A stretch of 64,000 nt of DNA from Streptomyces meridianus (GCF_023703325.1 NZ_JAMQGM010000001.1:237745-301744), one strand, 5' to 3'. Positions 8,335 through 17,425 are shown, numbered from the stretch's first letter. Notes: generated from the letters alone by a model not told the origin. A program made the numbers and translations.

Positions 8335-8507
8335 TCTGCGTTCGGGCACCGGGGGCCGTGGTTGTCCCGCAATTGCGCCGTGGGCCCCCAGTGCCGGTGG
8401 GGCGCCGACCCTGGCTGTGCCCGCCGTGGCCGCGAGCTTCTCCGGGTGCATCTCCCGGCCAGCAAGAAGACCCGCCCCGAGGACGGTCCGTCGGTGGTGC
8501 TGTCCGT

Positions 8508-8545
8508 GTGCCCCCGGCAGGGACCCGAACTTGCGGCCCGCGCTT
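8508..8545 (-). repeat. 3'-half copy of tRNA-Arg(TCT), possible attachment-site scar
   Basis: The stretch from gtgcccccggcagg onward copies the 3' half (acceptor strand and T-arm) of the tRNA-Arg at 10863-10935: 14 identical bases, then a T-arm with a few changes, ending at gcgctt. No D-arm or anticodon arm follows. It is in the same orientation as the intact tRNA and lies about 2.3 kb beyond its 3' end, the layout left by an element that integrated in the tRNA 3' end. No integrase remains. The 284-base gap 8335-8618 holds nothing else I recognise. Confidence 0.5.
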
Positions 8546-8618
8546 GCCCGGCCCGGTAAGGTGGTGATCTTCGGGCGGTGGAAGCTGTTCCGGAGTCCTC
8601 GAAGGCCCGGCATCCACC

Positions 8619-9386
8619 ATGCATCTCACCGACGATCCCTCCGGCCGCCGGCTCGGCGCCGCCCTGGCCGGCCTCTTCGTGACCTTCCACGGCATGACGG
8701 CACATCCGGACGAGCGCAACTGCGAGTGCCACTGGGGAAGCCCGGACGAGCTCTCCCTGCTGAAGACGCCGAACGTCGGGCTGGATCCGGATCTCCTGCG
8801 CCGGACCTGGCAGGCCGTCGACTGGCTCGACCACGCGGCCGTACTGCGCCGCATCCTGCCCCAGTTCGCCGCCGACCTGGTCGCCGGTCGCGTCGAACCC
8901 CTCTTCGGGCTGGAGGAGGCAGGGGATTCCTTCGCCCGTGGACGCTGGCAGCAGTGGCCCGACGATCAGGCTGGTGCGGTGCGCGAGTTTCTCCACGCGT
9001 GGTGGGTGCAGAGCCTCACCGATCCGGAGGCGGTCGTCCCGGCGCACCAGGTCCTGGCGATGTGCGCCGAAGAGTCCGGCACGCTCGGTCCCTGGCTCGC
9101 CGACTGGGACGAGCGGACCGGGTGCCTCAGCGATCGGCGCCTCGTCGAAGCGGCGCAGGAGTGGGAGTGCGAGCTGCTGGGCGACAGGCTGCCGTGGTAC
9201 GTCAACTGGTACGAGCACGACGAGGACGAGATGCGCGCCGAGTTGGTGGCCTGGCTCCTCGGTCCCGCCGGACGCCGGCTCCGCAACGCCGGCGCCTTGC
9301 AAGATCTGCAGCACCGAATACGACTGCTCGGACTCTCCGGTGAGGAACGCTGGGCGGATCCGCACTGGCCCGGCCATCGCTACTGA
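8619..9386 (+). CDS. Conserved hypothetical protein
   Basis: 255 residues from the ATG at 8619. I do not recognise a named domain. The protein is soluble and Trp-rich (RRTWQAVDWLDH, RWQQW, HAWWVQ, WYVNWYEHDEDE), without signal peptide or membrane segment. An early Cys pair with His (NCECHW, about 37-42) could bind metal. Codon use is like its neighbours, so it looks like a functional gene. It is the first gene inside the segment bounded by the partial and complete tRNA-Arg copies, and trmO follows 40 bases downstream in the same direction. It may be cargo of an old island or simply a Streptomyces conserved protein. Confidence 0.75.
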   Translation: MHLTDDPSGRRLGAALAGLFVTFHGMTAHPDERNCECHWGSPDELSLLKTPNVGLDPDLLRRTWQAVDWLDHAAVLRRILPQFAADLVAGRVEPLFGLEEAGDSFARGRWQQWPDDQAGAVREFLHAWWVQSLTDPEAVVPAHQVLAMCAEESGTLGPWLADWDERTGCLSDRRLVEAAQEWECELLGDRLPWYVNWYEHDEDEMRAELVAWLLGPAGRRLRNAGALQDLQHRIRLLGLSGEERWADPHWPGHRY

Positions 9387-9426
9387 CGGCCTGCGGGCGC
9401 GACGGCGGTGGGGATAGCCTCCGGCC

Positions 9427-9894
9427 ATGCCGAGCTTCGAGATCACGCCGATCGGTACGGTCCGGAACGACCGGACGGACGTCCAGCACACGGACAACTG
9501 GGGTGCCGTCCGCAGCACGATCACCGTCGACGAGCGCTTCGGGGAGGCGTGCCTCCAGGGTCTGGAGGGCTTCTCCCACGTGGAAGTCCTGTTCGTCTTC
9601 GACCGGTTCCCGGAACTCGACGACCACCGCGAACCCCGCCCCTACCGCGGCCGTTCCGACCTCCCGCCCGTCGGTGTCTTCGCCGGTCGCGGCCCCCGCA
9701 GGCCGAACCGCATCGGGTCGACGTGCTGCGCCGTCGAATCCGTCCGCGGCCGCGAACTGACGGTGGTGGGCCTCGACGCGGTCTCGGGCACGCCGGTCAT
9801 CGACCTGAAGCCGGCCATGGCGGAGTTCTGCCCGGTGAACGTCGAGCAGCCGGAATGGGTCAGCCGCCTGATGTCGGAGTACTTCAAGCCGTGA
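9427..9894 (+). CDS. trmO: TrmO/TsaA-family tRNA methyltransferase
   Basis: 155 residues from the ATG at 9427. It begins with the family opening FEITPIGTVRNDR. The conserved LEGFSHVEVLFVFDRF follows near 46-61, then GRGPRRPNRIGST near 90, which is the signature SAM/tRNA-binding loop, and the VVGLDAVSGTPVIDLKP strand near the end. TrmO uses SAM to N6-methylate the threonylcarbamoyl-adenosine at position 37 of certain tRNAs. The length fits a single TsaA domain without the C-terminal extension of the E. coli enzyme, so substrate specificity could differ. It is cytoplasmic, with a strong bidirectional hairpin just downstream. Confidence 0.85.
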   Translation: MPSFEITPIGTVRNDRTDVQHTDNWGAVRSTITVDERFGEACLQGLEGFSHVEVLFVFDRFPELDDHREPRPYRGRSDLPPVGVFAGRGPRRPNRIGSTCCAVESVRGRELTVVGLDAVSGTPVIDLKPAMAEFCPVNVEQPEWVSRLMSEYFKP

Positions 9895-10018
9895 GCGGTT
9901 TCCGGGGGCGAATTCCCCGGAATCACCTCGGCAAGGGGATTGTCGCGGCAAGTGTCGTTCCTGATGGTGCCGCGGTGGAGGGGCTTGCGGTTTCCGTGGC
10001 GGACGAGCCGGGCGACGG

Positions 10019-10053
10019 CCCGTTCGGCCGGTGGTCTCCACCGGCCGAACGGG
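10019..10053. terminator. Perfect 16-bp stem hairpin between trmO and the VOC gene
   Basis: The arms cccgttcggccggtgg (10019-10034) and its exact complement (10038-10053) enclose a 3-base loop. It lies between two convergent genes (trmO stop at 9894, VOC stop at 10119) and can terminate both. No U-run is present. Confidence 0.75.
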
Positions 10054-10118
10054 AGCTGGCTTGCCTCGTGTCGTCGTCCCGGCCCATGGGGGCAGGACGA
10101 CGGCACGGTCGCAGCCTC

Positions 10119-10547
10119 TCAGTCGAGGCAGAACTCGTTGCCCTCGATGTCCTGCATCACGATGCACGACTCGTTGTCGTCATCGGCCGGCAGCGTTCGC
10201 ACGTGAACGGCGCCGAGCGCGACCAGTCGCGCGCATTCCGCCTCGAGCGTGGCGAGGCGCTCCGCACCCACGAGTCCGGTGCCGGCCCGCACGTCGAGAT
10301 GAACCCGGTTCTTGGCGACCTTGCCTTCGGGGACGCGCTGGAAGTACAGCCGCGGGCCCACCCCTGAGGGATCACTGCAGGCGGCCCACGAATTCTGCTG
10401 CTCGGGTGGCTGTGAGCGATCGAAGTCCTCCCAGGTGGCGAACCCCTGCGGCGGCGGTGCGACATACCCCAACACCTCGCACCAGAAACGAGCGAGGCGC
10501 TCGGGTTCGGCGCAGTCGAAGGTGACCTGGAACTTCCTGATCGGCAT
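10119..10547 (-). CDS. VOC family (glyoxalase-like) protein
   Basis: 142 residues from the ATG at 10547. Two beta-alpha-beta-beta-beta halves are recognisable: FQVTFDCAEPERLARFWCEVLGY at the N-terminus, NRVHLDVRAG in the middle, and the closing MQDIEGNEFCLD. This is the glyoxalase_6-like group of the vicinal oxygen chelate superfamily, common in actinomycetes with mostly unknown substrates. Metal-ligand positions (His in VHLDV, Glu in NEFC) are present. It is soluble and single-domain. A few bases upstream begins a 315-base gap before tRNA-Arg. Confidence 0.88.
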   Translation of the reverse strand: MPIRKFQVTFDCAEPERLARFWCEVLGYVAPPPQGFATWEDFDRSQPPEQQNSWAACSDPSGVGPRLYFQRVPEGKVAKNRVHLDVRAGTGLVGAERLATLEAECARLVALGAVHVRTLPADDDNESCIVMQDIEGNEFCLD

Positions 10548-10862
10548 CCGGTCACCGTATCGGTGTGCTGCTCACCAAGACCCCGGAACGTCGAGGGCGG
10601 GGCCTATCGGCGGCCGTGACAGCGGCGATCATGCTCACGATCACGACGGTGTGCCACGGGATGCTGCCTGGCGCTCCATCGTTCGGCCTGCGCTCGGAAT
10701 GCCGTGGATGAGGCGACCCGCGCGCGAGAGGGAGCCTGCGCGTACTCGCCCCGTACGGACGGGGGCGCAGTCCCGAGCCGAGAGGGTCCGGCGCTCGCCT
10801 GCAGCCCGGGAAGGCCGCTCCGAACAGCAGAAAGGCCCCGCCGAAGCGGGGCCGATGAGAGG
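10548..10862. other. Gap between VOC gene and tRNA-Arg
   Basis: These 315 bases hold the expected promoter region of the leftward VOC gene and the tRNA 3' flank (ccgccgaagcggggcc near 10836 could form a small tRNA terminator hairpin). I see no open frame with convincing codon use. Confidence 0.5.
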
Positions 10863-10935
10863 TGCCCCCGGCAGGACTCGAACCTGCGGCCAAGCGCTTA
10901 GAAGGCGCCTGCTCTATCCACTGAGCTACGGGGGC
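10863..10935 (-). tRNA. tRNA-Arg (anticodon TCT)
   Basis: 73 bases on the minus strand. The acceptor GCCCCCG pairs with CGGGGGC, with discriminator A. The D-arm is GCTCAGTGGATAGAGC. The anticodon loop CTTCTAA gives TCT (Arg, AGA). The T-arm is GCAGG-TTCGAGT-CCTGC. The CCA end is not encoded (the genome reads ACCT), which is usual for many Streptomyces tRNAs. The 3' half of this gene is duplicated at 8508-8545. Confidence 0.97.
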
Positions 10936-11289
10936 CGGATGGTGGCCGCGGCCTGTCCCGGTCCCGGAGGGCCTCGGCCCGCCCCTTGGGCCGCGCGGTG
11001 GCGGCGCCGGGGCGGCGGTTCCGTGGCCTTGCCGGGGACAAGGATAGGACGCTGGACGCCTCGTCCCGGATGCTTCACCTCCGTGACACCTTGTGGATTT
11101 TCAGTGAAGCGGTCCCGATAATCGCAGGCGCGTATGAATTTTGCACGCCCTTTGGCGTCCGGTGTTGCCGGTGTTGTGGACTCGTTATGCCCGGACGTGC
11201 GATCGGCCCCCTCCGGTTCCTCCGGTCGGGCGGCGCGCAGAGATGCGCATACGCTTCAAAACGCCACCAAAATTGGGCATTCTTCGCAT
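10936..11289. other. Gap between tRNA-Arg and dynA
   Basis: These 354 bases contain the tRNA promoter side and, from about 11085 on, a less GC-rich stretch (ggattttcagtgaagcgg; cgtatgaattttgcacg; caaaacgccaccaaaattg) that probably holds the dynAB promoter. An upstream in-frame ATG at 11134 would add 52 residues with poor codon use, so I treat this as leader. Confidence 0.5.
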
Positions 11290-12933
11290 GTGGCGACCTT
11301 GGAAGTACGGCCCCAACTGCTCGACGCACTGTCCGCTCTGCGCGACCGTGTCGCCGCCGCACGCTTTCCGCTGGCCCTGCCGGGAGCCCAGAGAGCGCGC
11401 CGCAATCGTGCCGAGCTCCTGGCCCAGCTCGACGACTACCTCCTGCCGCGGCTGAGAGCCCCCGAAGCGCCGCTCCTCGCCGTCGTCGGCGGTTCGACCG
11501 GCTCCGGGAAGTCCACGCTCGTCAACTCCCTGGTGGGCGCCCCGGTCAGCGCCGCCGGTGTGCTGCGGCCGACGACCCGCACGCCCGTCCTCGTCTGTCA
11601 CCCGGACGACCAGCACTGGTTCGCCGGCCGGCGCGTTCTGCCCGACCTCACCCGGGTCTGGACGCCGCCCCGCGCAGCCCCCGGCGACCCGCTGCCGGGA
11701 TCCCGCGACGAGGGCTACGGATGCGCCGCCGAGCGCCCCGAGGAGGGGCCGCCCGAACTCCGCCTGGAGACGTCCCGGAACCTGCCCCCGGGTCTGGCTC
11801 TGCTGGACGCGCCCGACATCGACTCGCTCGTCATCCGAAACCGCGACCTCGCGGCCGAGCTGATCTCCGCCGCCGACGTCTGGGTGCTGGTGACCACGGC
11901 GGCCCGTTACGCCGACGCCGTTCCGTGGAACCTGCTGCGGACGGCGAAGGAGTACGACGTCAGCCTCGTCGCGGTCCTCGACCGGGTCCCGCACCAGGTC
12001 GCCGAGGACGTCTCCCGACAGTACGGCGCGCTCCTCGACCGGGCGGGCCTCGGCCACGTCCCCCGCTTCACGATCCCCGAGCTGCCCGAGTCGGCGGGCG
12101 GCGGCAACGGTCTGCTGCCGTCCACCGCGATCGCCGGACTGCGCGGCTGGCTCGTCCAGCACGCGGTGGACCCGGTGGCCCGCGCAGCCGTCGTCAGCCG
12201 TACGGCCGACGGGGTCATCGCGTCGCTGGGCGCACGCATGCCCGACCTGGCGGGCGCCTCGGCCGCCCAGTACGCGGCAGCGGTCCGCATGGCCCAGGTC
12301 GTCGAGGACGCCTACGCCGACGCCGCCGAACGGGTGCGCCGTGAGGTGACGGACGGAGCCGTGCTCGCCGGTGACGCGCTCACGCGCTGGCAGAACCACC
12401 CGCTGGTCAGCAGCCCCGGCGAGCTCCTCGACGCTCTCGTCGAGAGCCTCACCGCTCTGGTGAACTGCGTCGTGTCCGACGCCGACGAACAGACGGCCCG
12501 CGCATGGCGCCGCGACCGGGCATCCCGTTCCGCCTTCGAGACCCGCGCCGCGGCGGACACCGGTGACGCCGTCGGCCGGATCGGAGCCGCCGTCCGGCGC
12601 TGGCGGCGCTGTATCGAAGAGCTGGCGGACGAGGGGGTGCGCGACGCCGAACGGGCCGGCGCCGACACCGACCGGGTCGCCGCACACATCGCGGTCTCCG
12701 TGCTCGGCGGTCGCGAGGCGTCCGCAGCGGGGGAGTGGCTCGCGGAATCGCTCGGCGCGATGAGCGCCGTACGACTCCTCGAACGCGGTGGCCAGTTGCT
12801 CACCCAGGCCGTTAACCGCGTTGTCGAGATCGAGCGCGGCGGGCGCCTGGAAGCACTCGACGTGCTCGACGTGACCCCGCAGCACCAGGTGGAACTGATC
12901 GCTGCTCTGTCCGCACTCAAGAAGGAGCGTTGA
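11290..12933 (+). CDS. dynA: Dynamin-type GTPase, DynA-like
   Basis: 547 residues from a GTG at 11290, where the family-like sequence [19 protein letters not shown] begins. G1 is [10 protein letters not shown] (67-76), G3 is in LLDAPDIDS (about 170-178) and G4-like LDRVP is near 219. A long helical region follows, as in bacterial dynamin-like proteins. No membrane segment is seen. The next gene, also a GTPase but with membrane helices, starts four bases after the stop, so the two should be co-translated and probably form a complex. In Streptomyces the DynA/DynB pair supports FtsZ rings during sporulation septation; the symbol rests on this tandem arrangement and the family, not on alignment. 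Confidence 0.8.
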   Translation: MATLEVRPQLLDALSALRDRVAAARFPLALPGAQRARRNRAELLAQLDDYLLPRLRAPEAPLLAVVGGSTGSGKSTLVNSLVGAPVSAAGVLRPTTRTPVLVCHPDDQHWFAGRRVLPDLTRVWTPPRAAPGDPLPGSRDEGYGCAAERPEEGPPELRLETSRNLPPGLALLDAPDIDSLVIRNRDLAAELISAADVWVLVTTAARYADAVPWNLLRTAKEYDVSLVAVLDRVPHQVAEDVSRQYGALLDRAGLGHVPRFTIPELPESAGGGNGLLPSTAIAGLRGWLVQHAVDPVARAAVVSRTADGVIASLGARMPDLAGASAAQYAAAVRMAQVVEDAYADAAERVRREVTDGAVLAGDALTRWQNHPLVSSPGELLDALVESLTALVNCVVSDADEQTARAWRRDRASRSAFETRAAADTGDAVGRIGAAVRRWRRCIEELADEGVRDAERAGADTDRVAAHIAVSVLGGREASAAGEWLAESLGAMSAVRLLERGGQLLTQAVNRVVEIERGGRLEALDVLDVTPQHQVELIAALSALKKER

Positions 12934-12937
12934 GCCC

Positions 12938-15079
12938 ATGACGGCCCAGACCCACCCGGACGAGCAGGAGTTGCCGCACGGCCGGTCCGGGGCCGCCGGG
13001 AAGGCCGAAGCGGCGCCGGTTCCTTCGTCCGGCGCGGGTGACGGCGCGGACGGCCCGGACCCCGGCGACGTCTCCGCCCCCGGGGGCACCGCGGAGCGCG
13101 CGGCACCGGGCGTCGCGCTCGACGAAGCCGACCCGAGGGCCTGGGACGACGGTCTCATCGCCCGCCGTGCCCAGGACCCGGCCGGGCCCCGTACGGGCGG
13201 CCACCGCCCGCCCCTCCCGGGCCTCCGGGAGTCCGGATCGGCAACGATCCCGGCGCCGTCCCGCGGCGCAGGCCGTGGGCACCCCGAGCCGTTCGCGCCC
13301 GGCTCCGTGCGCCGGGGCTTCAGCCGGCCGCTGCGGGTCCGCCTGGACGCGCTGCGGGAACTGGTCGGCCTGTCGCGCGCCCGCCTCGACGGCCGCACAT
13401 TGTTCGAGGCCGGACGCGTCCTCGAGGAGGCGACCGCGCGCAATCGGCTCTCCCTCGACCACACGGTCGTCGCCATCGCCGGAGCGACGGGCAGCGGAAA
13501 GTCGTCCGTCTTCAACGCCCTGGCCGCAGGCCCGGTTTCCGAGGCGGGTGTGCGCCGCCCCACGACCTCGGAGACGGTCGCCTGCGTGTGGTCGGACGGG
13601 GCCGATGGCCTGCTCGACCGGCTGGGCGTTCCACCACGGCTGCGCCGCCGCCCGCAACGTCTCCACGACCCGGTGCTGCGGGGTCTCGTCCTCCTGGACC
13701 TGCCCGACCACGATTCGGCCATGCCCGGGCACCGCGAGCAGGTGGACCGCCTGCTCGGGCTCGTGGACGCGGTCGTGTGGATCGTCGACCCCGAGAAGTA
13801 CGCGGACGCGGTACTGCACGAGCGCTATCTGCGCCCGCTCGCCGGATACGCGGAGGTGAGCGTCGTCGTCCTCAACCAGGTGGACCGGCTCCCCGGCGAG
13901 GCGTCCGTGCAGGTCCTCGACGACCTGCGGCGGCTGCTCGACGAGGACGGCGTGGCCCTCGGCGAGCACGGTGAGGCGGGCGCGGCGGTTCTGGCCGTCT
14001 CCGCGCTGACGGGCGAGGGGATCGGCGAACTCAGGAGCCAGCTGGGTGCGTTCGTCGCCGAACGGGGCGCTCCCGAGCGACGGTTGGCGGCGGATGTCAC
14101 GGGTGCGGCGGACCGCCTGCGGGCCGTCTGCCTCGCCGACGGCCGCACCGGGCTGACCGAGGCCGCGCGCGAGGAGTACGAGTCCCGGCTCGCCGACGCC
14201 GTCGGGGCGCGGGCGGCCGGTCAGGCAGCCGAACGCGAATGGATGCGGCAGGCGGGTCTGGTGTGCGGCGCGCCCTGGCGGCAGGCTCGCAGGCTGCCGG
14301 TGTGGCGGGCCGGCCGGAGGAATCCGGAGAAGGACGGGCCCGGTGGCCCGGGCATCCGGGGCGTCCTCGCGGTACGGCCGGCCGGGACTCTCGGCGATCC
14401 GGCCTCGGCGGCCCGGAGCGCCGCTCCTGCGGTACCGGGCCCGGAGGGCCGCGCCGGCGGTCCCGGGCCGGCGACCGGACGTCACGCGACGGGTGGGCCG
14501 GCGGCCGGGGCGCCGAGGGCGTCCCGGGCGATGGTGGAACAGGCGGTGCGGGTGGTCTCCGGGCAGGCGGCAGCGGGGCTGCCCGAGGCCTGGTCCCTGG
14601 CGGTCCGTGATGCTGCGACGAGAGGCGCGCGGGAGCTGCCGCGTGCTCTCGACGATGCCGCGGCGGCGGTCTCCTCGGTGTGCTCGGCGGCGTCCCCGGT
14701 GGGGCGCGGCCTGTTCCGTCCGGGATGGTGGTCGGTCGTGGCCGTGGTGCAGTGGCTGCTTCTGCTGCTCCAGGTCGTGGGGGCCGGGTGGGCGGTGTCC
14801 GCTCTGCTGGGCGCCGTCGGGGGCCCCTGGACGACGGCCGCCCTGGTGACGGCCGGAAGCGTGGTGGGCGGACCGCTGCTGGCCTGGGTGTGCCGTGCGG
14901 TGGCCCGTGGCCCGGCCCGGCGCTACGGCCAGGAGGTGGAGAGGCGGCTGAGCGAGGCGGCGGCAGCCTGCGGGCGCTCGCGGGTGCTGGAGCCGATCGC
15001 GGCCGAACTGCTGCGGTACCAGGAGGTGCGTGACCAGTACCTGGTTGCGTCCGGCGGCATCGGCGCAGGAGGGGCCTGA
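12938..15079 (+). CDS. dynB: Dynamin-type membrane GTPase, DynB-like (YfjP-type)
   Basis: 713 residues from the ATG at 12938, four bases after dynA. The N-terminal 130 residues are low-complexity (Gly, Pro, Asp). The GTPase core has G1 GATGSGKSS (about 185), G3 LLDLPDHDS (about 250) and G4 LNQVDRLP (about 312). A second low-complexity linker follows, then two hydrophobic helices around 597-655 (VVAVVQWLLLLLQVV and a Gly/Ala-rich partner) close to the C-terminus, anchoring it in the membrane. The likely role is membrane recruitment of the DynA/DynB complex at the division septum. The call as a P-loop GTPase is firm; the symbol rests on gene order. Confidence 0.8.
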   Translation: MTAQTHPDEQELPHGRSGAAGKAEAAPVPSSGAGDGADGPDPGDVSAPGGTAERAAPGVALDEADPRAWDDGLIARRAQDPAGPRTGGHRPPLPGLRESGSATIPAPSRGAGRGHPEPFAPGSVRRGFSRPLRVRLDALRELVGLSRARLDGRTLFEAGRVLEEATARNRLSLDHTVVAIAGATGSGKSSVFNALAAGPVSEAGVRRPTTSETVACVWSDGADGLLDRLGVPPRLRRRPQRLHDPVLRGLVLLDLPDHDSAMPGHREQVDRLLGLVDAVVWIVDPEKYADAVLHERYLRPLAGYAEVSVVVLNQVDRLPGEASVQVLDDLRRLLDEDGVALGEHGEAGAAVLAVSALTGEGIGELRSQLGAFVAERGAPERRLAADVTGAADRLRAVCLADGRTGLTEAAREEYESRLADAVGARAAGQAAEREWMRQAGLVCGAPWRQARRLPVWRAGRRNPEKDGPGGPGIRGVLAVRPAGTLGDPASAARSAAPAVPGPEGRAGGPGPATGRHATGGPAAGAPRASRAMVEQAVRVVSGQAAAGLPEAWSLAVRDAATRGARELPRALDDAAAAVSSVCSAASPVGRGLFRPGWWSVVAVVQWLLLLLQVVGAGWAVSALLGAVGGPWTTAALVTAGSVVGGPLLAWVCRAVARGPARRYGQEVERRLSEAAAACGRSRVLEPIAAELLRYQEVRDQYLVASGGIGAGGA

Positions 15080-15142
15080 GGCGTCGCCGGGCGGTGTCCG
15101 CTGCGCGTCCGGACCGGTCGAACCCCCGCCGGGGTGGCCGAG

Positions 15143-15169
15143 TTGTCCACACCCGGCACGCTGTCCACA
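15143..15169 (+). promoter_or_regulatory. Pair of DnaA-box-like 9-mers upstream of ssbB
   Basis: TTGTCCACA (15143-15151) matches the preferred Streptomyces DnaA box, and CTGTCCACA (15161-15169) differs by one base. They are in the same orientation, 18 bp start to start, and lie about 90-117 bases before the ssbB ATG. Binding would suit DnaA-linked control of ssbB. Chance occurrence of one box is possible; the close tandem pair is less so. Confidence 0.55.
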
Positions 15170-15259
15170 GCCCCCGGCGGCGATCGCCGCCTTCCTGCAG
15201 CATGGATGCAGCCGGGCGGCAGTCGGCCGTCCGGCACGGTGACGGACGGGGGCCGGCTC

Positions 15260-15724
15260 ATGAACGAGACCTTGGTGACGGTGGTGGGGAACGCCGCGAC
15301 TGATGTGGTGTGCAGGGGCGGCGCCGCGGGCGGTCCGGTTGCGCGGTTCCGTCTGGCGGCGGCGAGCCGGCACTGGGACCGGGCACGGGAGACCTGGGTG
15401 GACGGGCCCACCAGCTTCTACACGGTGTGGGCCCGCCGATCGCTCGCGGCAAATCTCGCGGAATCGGTGAGGACGGGCGAACCGCTCGTCGTCCGGGGGA
15501 GATTGCGCATTCGGGACGAGGAATACCAGGGGCAGCGCCGGACCTCGGCCGATATCGACGCGACGGCAGTGGGGCACGACCTGTCCCGGGGGACGAGCGC
15601 ATTCCGGAGGGTTTCCCCGGCGAAGCCGGGGCTGCCGGGCCGGCAGCCCGCCGCCGATGGGCCCGCTGGCGTGGTGCGTCGTGATGACCAACTCGTGGAC
15701 TCAAAAGCTCCGTTGGAGCCCTGA
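15260..15724 (+). CDS. ssbB: Single-stranded DNA-binding protein, SsbB-type
   Basis: 154 residues from the ATG at 15260, preceded by GACGGGGG. The OB-fold of SSB is clear: NETLVTVVGNAATDVV, then VARFRLAAASRHWDR, FYTVWARRSLAANLAESV, GEPLVVRGRLRIRDEEYQG. The C-terminus ends SKAPLEP and lacks the acidic DDDxPF tip of the main replicative SSB, and the length fits the shorter SsbB paralogue. In S. coelicolor SsbB is needed for proper chromosome segregation in spores, which agrees with its place after dynA-dynB. The DnaA-box pair upstream may add replication-linked control. An in-frame ATG at 15134 would add 42 untypical residues. Confidence 0.85.
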   Translation: MNETLVTVVGNAATDVVCRGGAAGGPVARFRLAAASRHWDRARETWVDGPTSFYTVWARRSLAANLAESVRTGEPLVVRGRLRIRDEEYQGQRRTSADIDATAVGHDLSRGTSAFRRVSPAKPGLPGRQPAADGPAGVVRRDDQLVDSKAPLEP

Positions 15725-16011
15725 GGTCCGGCGTGGAGGTGGCGGAACGGCAGAGCCTGCGGGTGGGCACGTCGCGAACCGATCGTCCGCTTATGGCCGC
15801 CTTCGAGAGCAATGGGATTGCCGATATGTCGATAATGGCGCGCGCGAAACGATCCAGCGGATAACGATTCGGATTCGGATGGTGCGTCAGGTGTGATTAT
15901 TTGGCCGGGTGTTGCGCTTCCTCCCTAGGATCCTGACCAACTCACGGGGGCAAGTTGAGTTTTCCATGCGAGGCGACCCCTCTTCACGCCTCGCTCCGAG
16001 GGGAATACCAC

Positions 16012-17370
16012 ATGATTTCTGTCCGTAGGCGGGGCGTGTCCCGCCTTGCCGCCGCGATCGTGGCCTCCGGCCTGATCGCAGCAGGCGCCATAGCGACCGC
16101 CGGCCCGGCCGCGGCCGACGAGCCGGTCGCGGGTCACAGCGGCGCCAAGGCCGTTCTGAGCGGCCTCAAGACCTACGACGGCGCGGTCATCCACGACCGC
16201 GGCCGGGACATGAAGGTCAGCGCCGGCCTGTTCGAGATGAACGTCGACAACGGCGGCACCATCCAGACCTACTGCATCGACATTCACAACCCGACGCAGA
16301 AGGAGGCGCAGTACGAGGAGAAGTCCTGGGCCGAGTCCTCGCTCGCCCGGAACGGTGACGCGGGCAAGATCCGCTGGATCCTGCAGCACTCCTACCCGCA
16401 GGTCAACGATCTGGACGCGCTGGCCGGCACGGCCAAGACGGGCACGTTGACCGCGAAGACCGCCGCGGCCGGCACCCAGGTCGCCATCTGGCGTCTGTCG
16501 GACAAGGCGAACGTCGAGGCCGTCGACCCGCAGGCCGAGAAGCTCGCCGACTGGCTGGAGAAGAGCGCGCAGAACGTGGCCGAGCCCGCGGCGTCGCTCA
16601 CCCTCGAGAACCCCGCCGTCTCCGGCAAGTCGGGGGACCGCCTCGGTCCCGTCACCGTCCGCACCAACGCCGCCAGTGCCACGGTCGCCCCGGCGGTCGG
16701 CAACATCGCCTCCGGCGTGAAGATCGTCGACAAGAACGGTCAGGCGGTCACGTCCGCCGCCAACGGCGCCCAGCTCTTCTTCGACGTTCCGGCGGGCACC
16801 CCCGACGGATCGAGCGCCGTCACCGTCACGGCCTCCACCAAGGTCGAGGTCGGCCGCGCGTTCGTCAGCCGCACCAAGAGCCAGACCCAGATCCTGGCCG
16901 GCTCCAGTGTCAGCACCGTCACCGCCACGGCCACCGCGAACTGGGCCAAGAAGGGCGCCGTCCCGGCCCTCTCCGCCGAGAAGGACTGCGTCAAGGGCGG
17001 CCTCGCCATCACCGCGTCCAACCAGGGCGACGAGGCGTTCGGTTTCGAGCTCGCCGGTGTGAAGCACACCATCGAGGCGGGCAAGTCCGAGACGGTCACC
17101 ATCCCGGTGAAGGAGGACCAGTCCTACAACTTCACCATCACCGGTCCGAACGGCTTCGAGAAGACCTTCTCGGGCGTTCTGGACTGCAAGACCGCCGGCC
17201 CCGCCGTGCCGTCCTCCGCGCCGAGCCCGGCCGGTGACGCCGGCGACCTCGCCGAGACCGGCGCCAACAGCGCCACCCCGACGATCGCGGGCGTCGCCAT
17301 CGCCCTCGTCGTCCTCGGCGGCGCCACCGTGTTCTTCCTTCGCCGGAAGAACAACTCGGCCGGCAACTGA
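16012..17370 (+). CDS. Thioester-domain (Cys-Gln) cell-surface protein with LAETG sortase motif
   Basis: 452 residues from the ATG at 16012 (GAGGGGAA upstream). A Sec signal peptide (1-35, ends GPAAADE) precedes a thioester domain with Cys88 in TYCIDIH and Gln156 in TQVAIW. These residues form an internal thioester able to bond covalently to host or surface nucleophiles in this family. Beta-rich domains follow (about 190-395), then a Pro/Ser linker, LAETG (413-417), a hydrophobic helix and an RRKN tail. LAxTG is the class E sortase signal typical of high-GC actinomycetes, so the protein should be fixed to the cell wall. No sortase gene lies next to it. The upstream 287 bases are less GC-rich and carry a TAGGAT (15926-15931) that may be the -10 element. 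Confidence 0.92.
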   Translation: MISVRRRGVSRLAAAIVASGLIAAGAIATAGPAAADEPVAGHSGAKAVLSGLKTYDGAVIHDRGRDMKVSAGLFEMNVDNGGTIQTYCIDIHNPTQKEAQYEEKSWAESSLARNGDAGKIRWILQHSYPQVNDLDALAGTAKTGTLTAKTAAAGTQVAIWRLSDKANVEAVDPQAEKLADWLEKSAQNVAEPAASLTLENPAVSGKSGDRLGPVTVRTNAASATVAPAVGNIASGVKIVDKNGQAVTSAANGAQLFFDVPAGTPDGSSAVTVTASTKVEVGRAFVSRTKSQTQILAGSSVSTVTATATANWAKKGAVPALSAEKDCVKGGLAITASNQGDEAFGFELAGVKHTIEAGKSETVTIPVKEDQSYNFTITGPNGFEKTFSGVLDCKTAGPAVPSSAPSPAGDAGDLAETGANSATPTIAGVAIALVVLGGATVFFLRRKNNSAGN

Positions 17371-17425
17371 TCCGGACCGCTGACACGGTTCACCCTCCGT
17401 CGGGCTGAACACGACACAGGGTGGT

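Noticed and set aside
15912..15931. TTGCGC ... TAGGAT as a sigma promoter for the thioester protein
   Set aside because: The spacing of 8 bases is too short for a -35/-10 pair; only the TAGGAT is kept as a possible -10.
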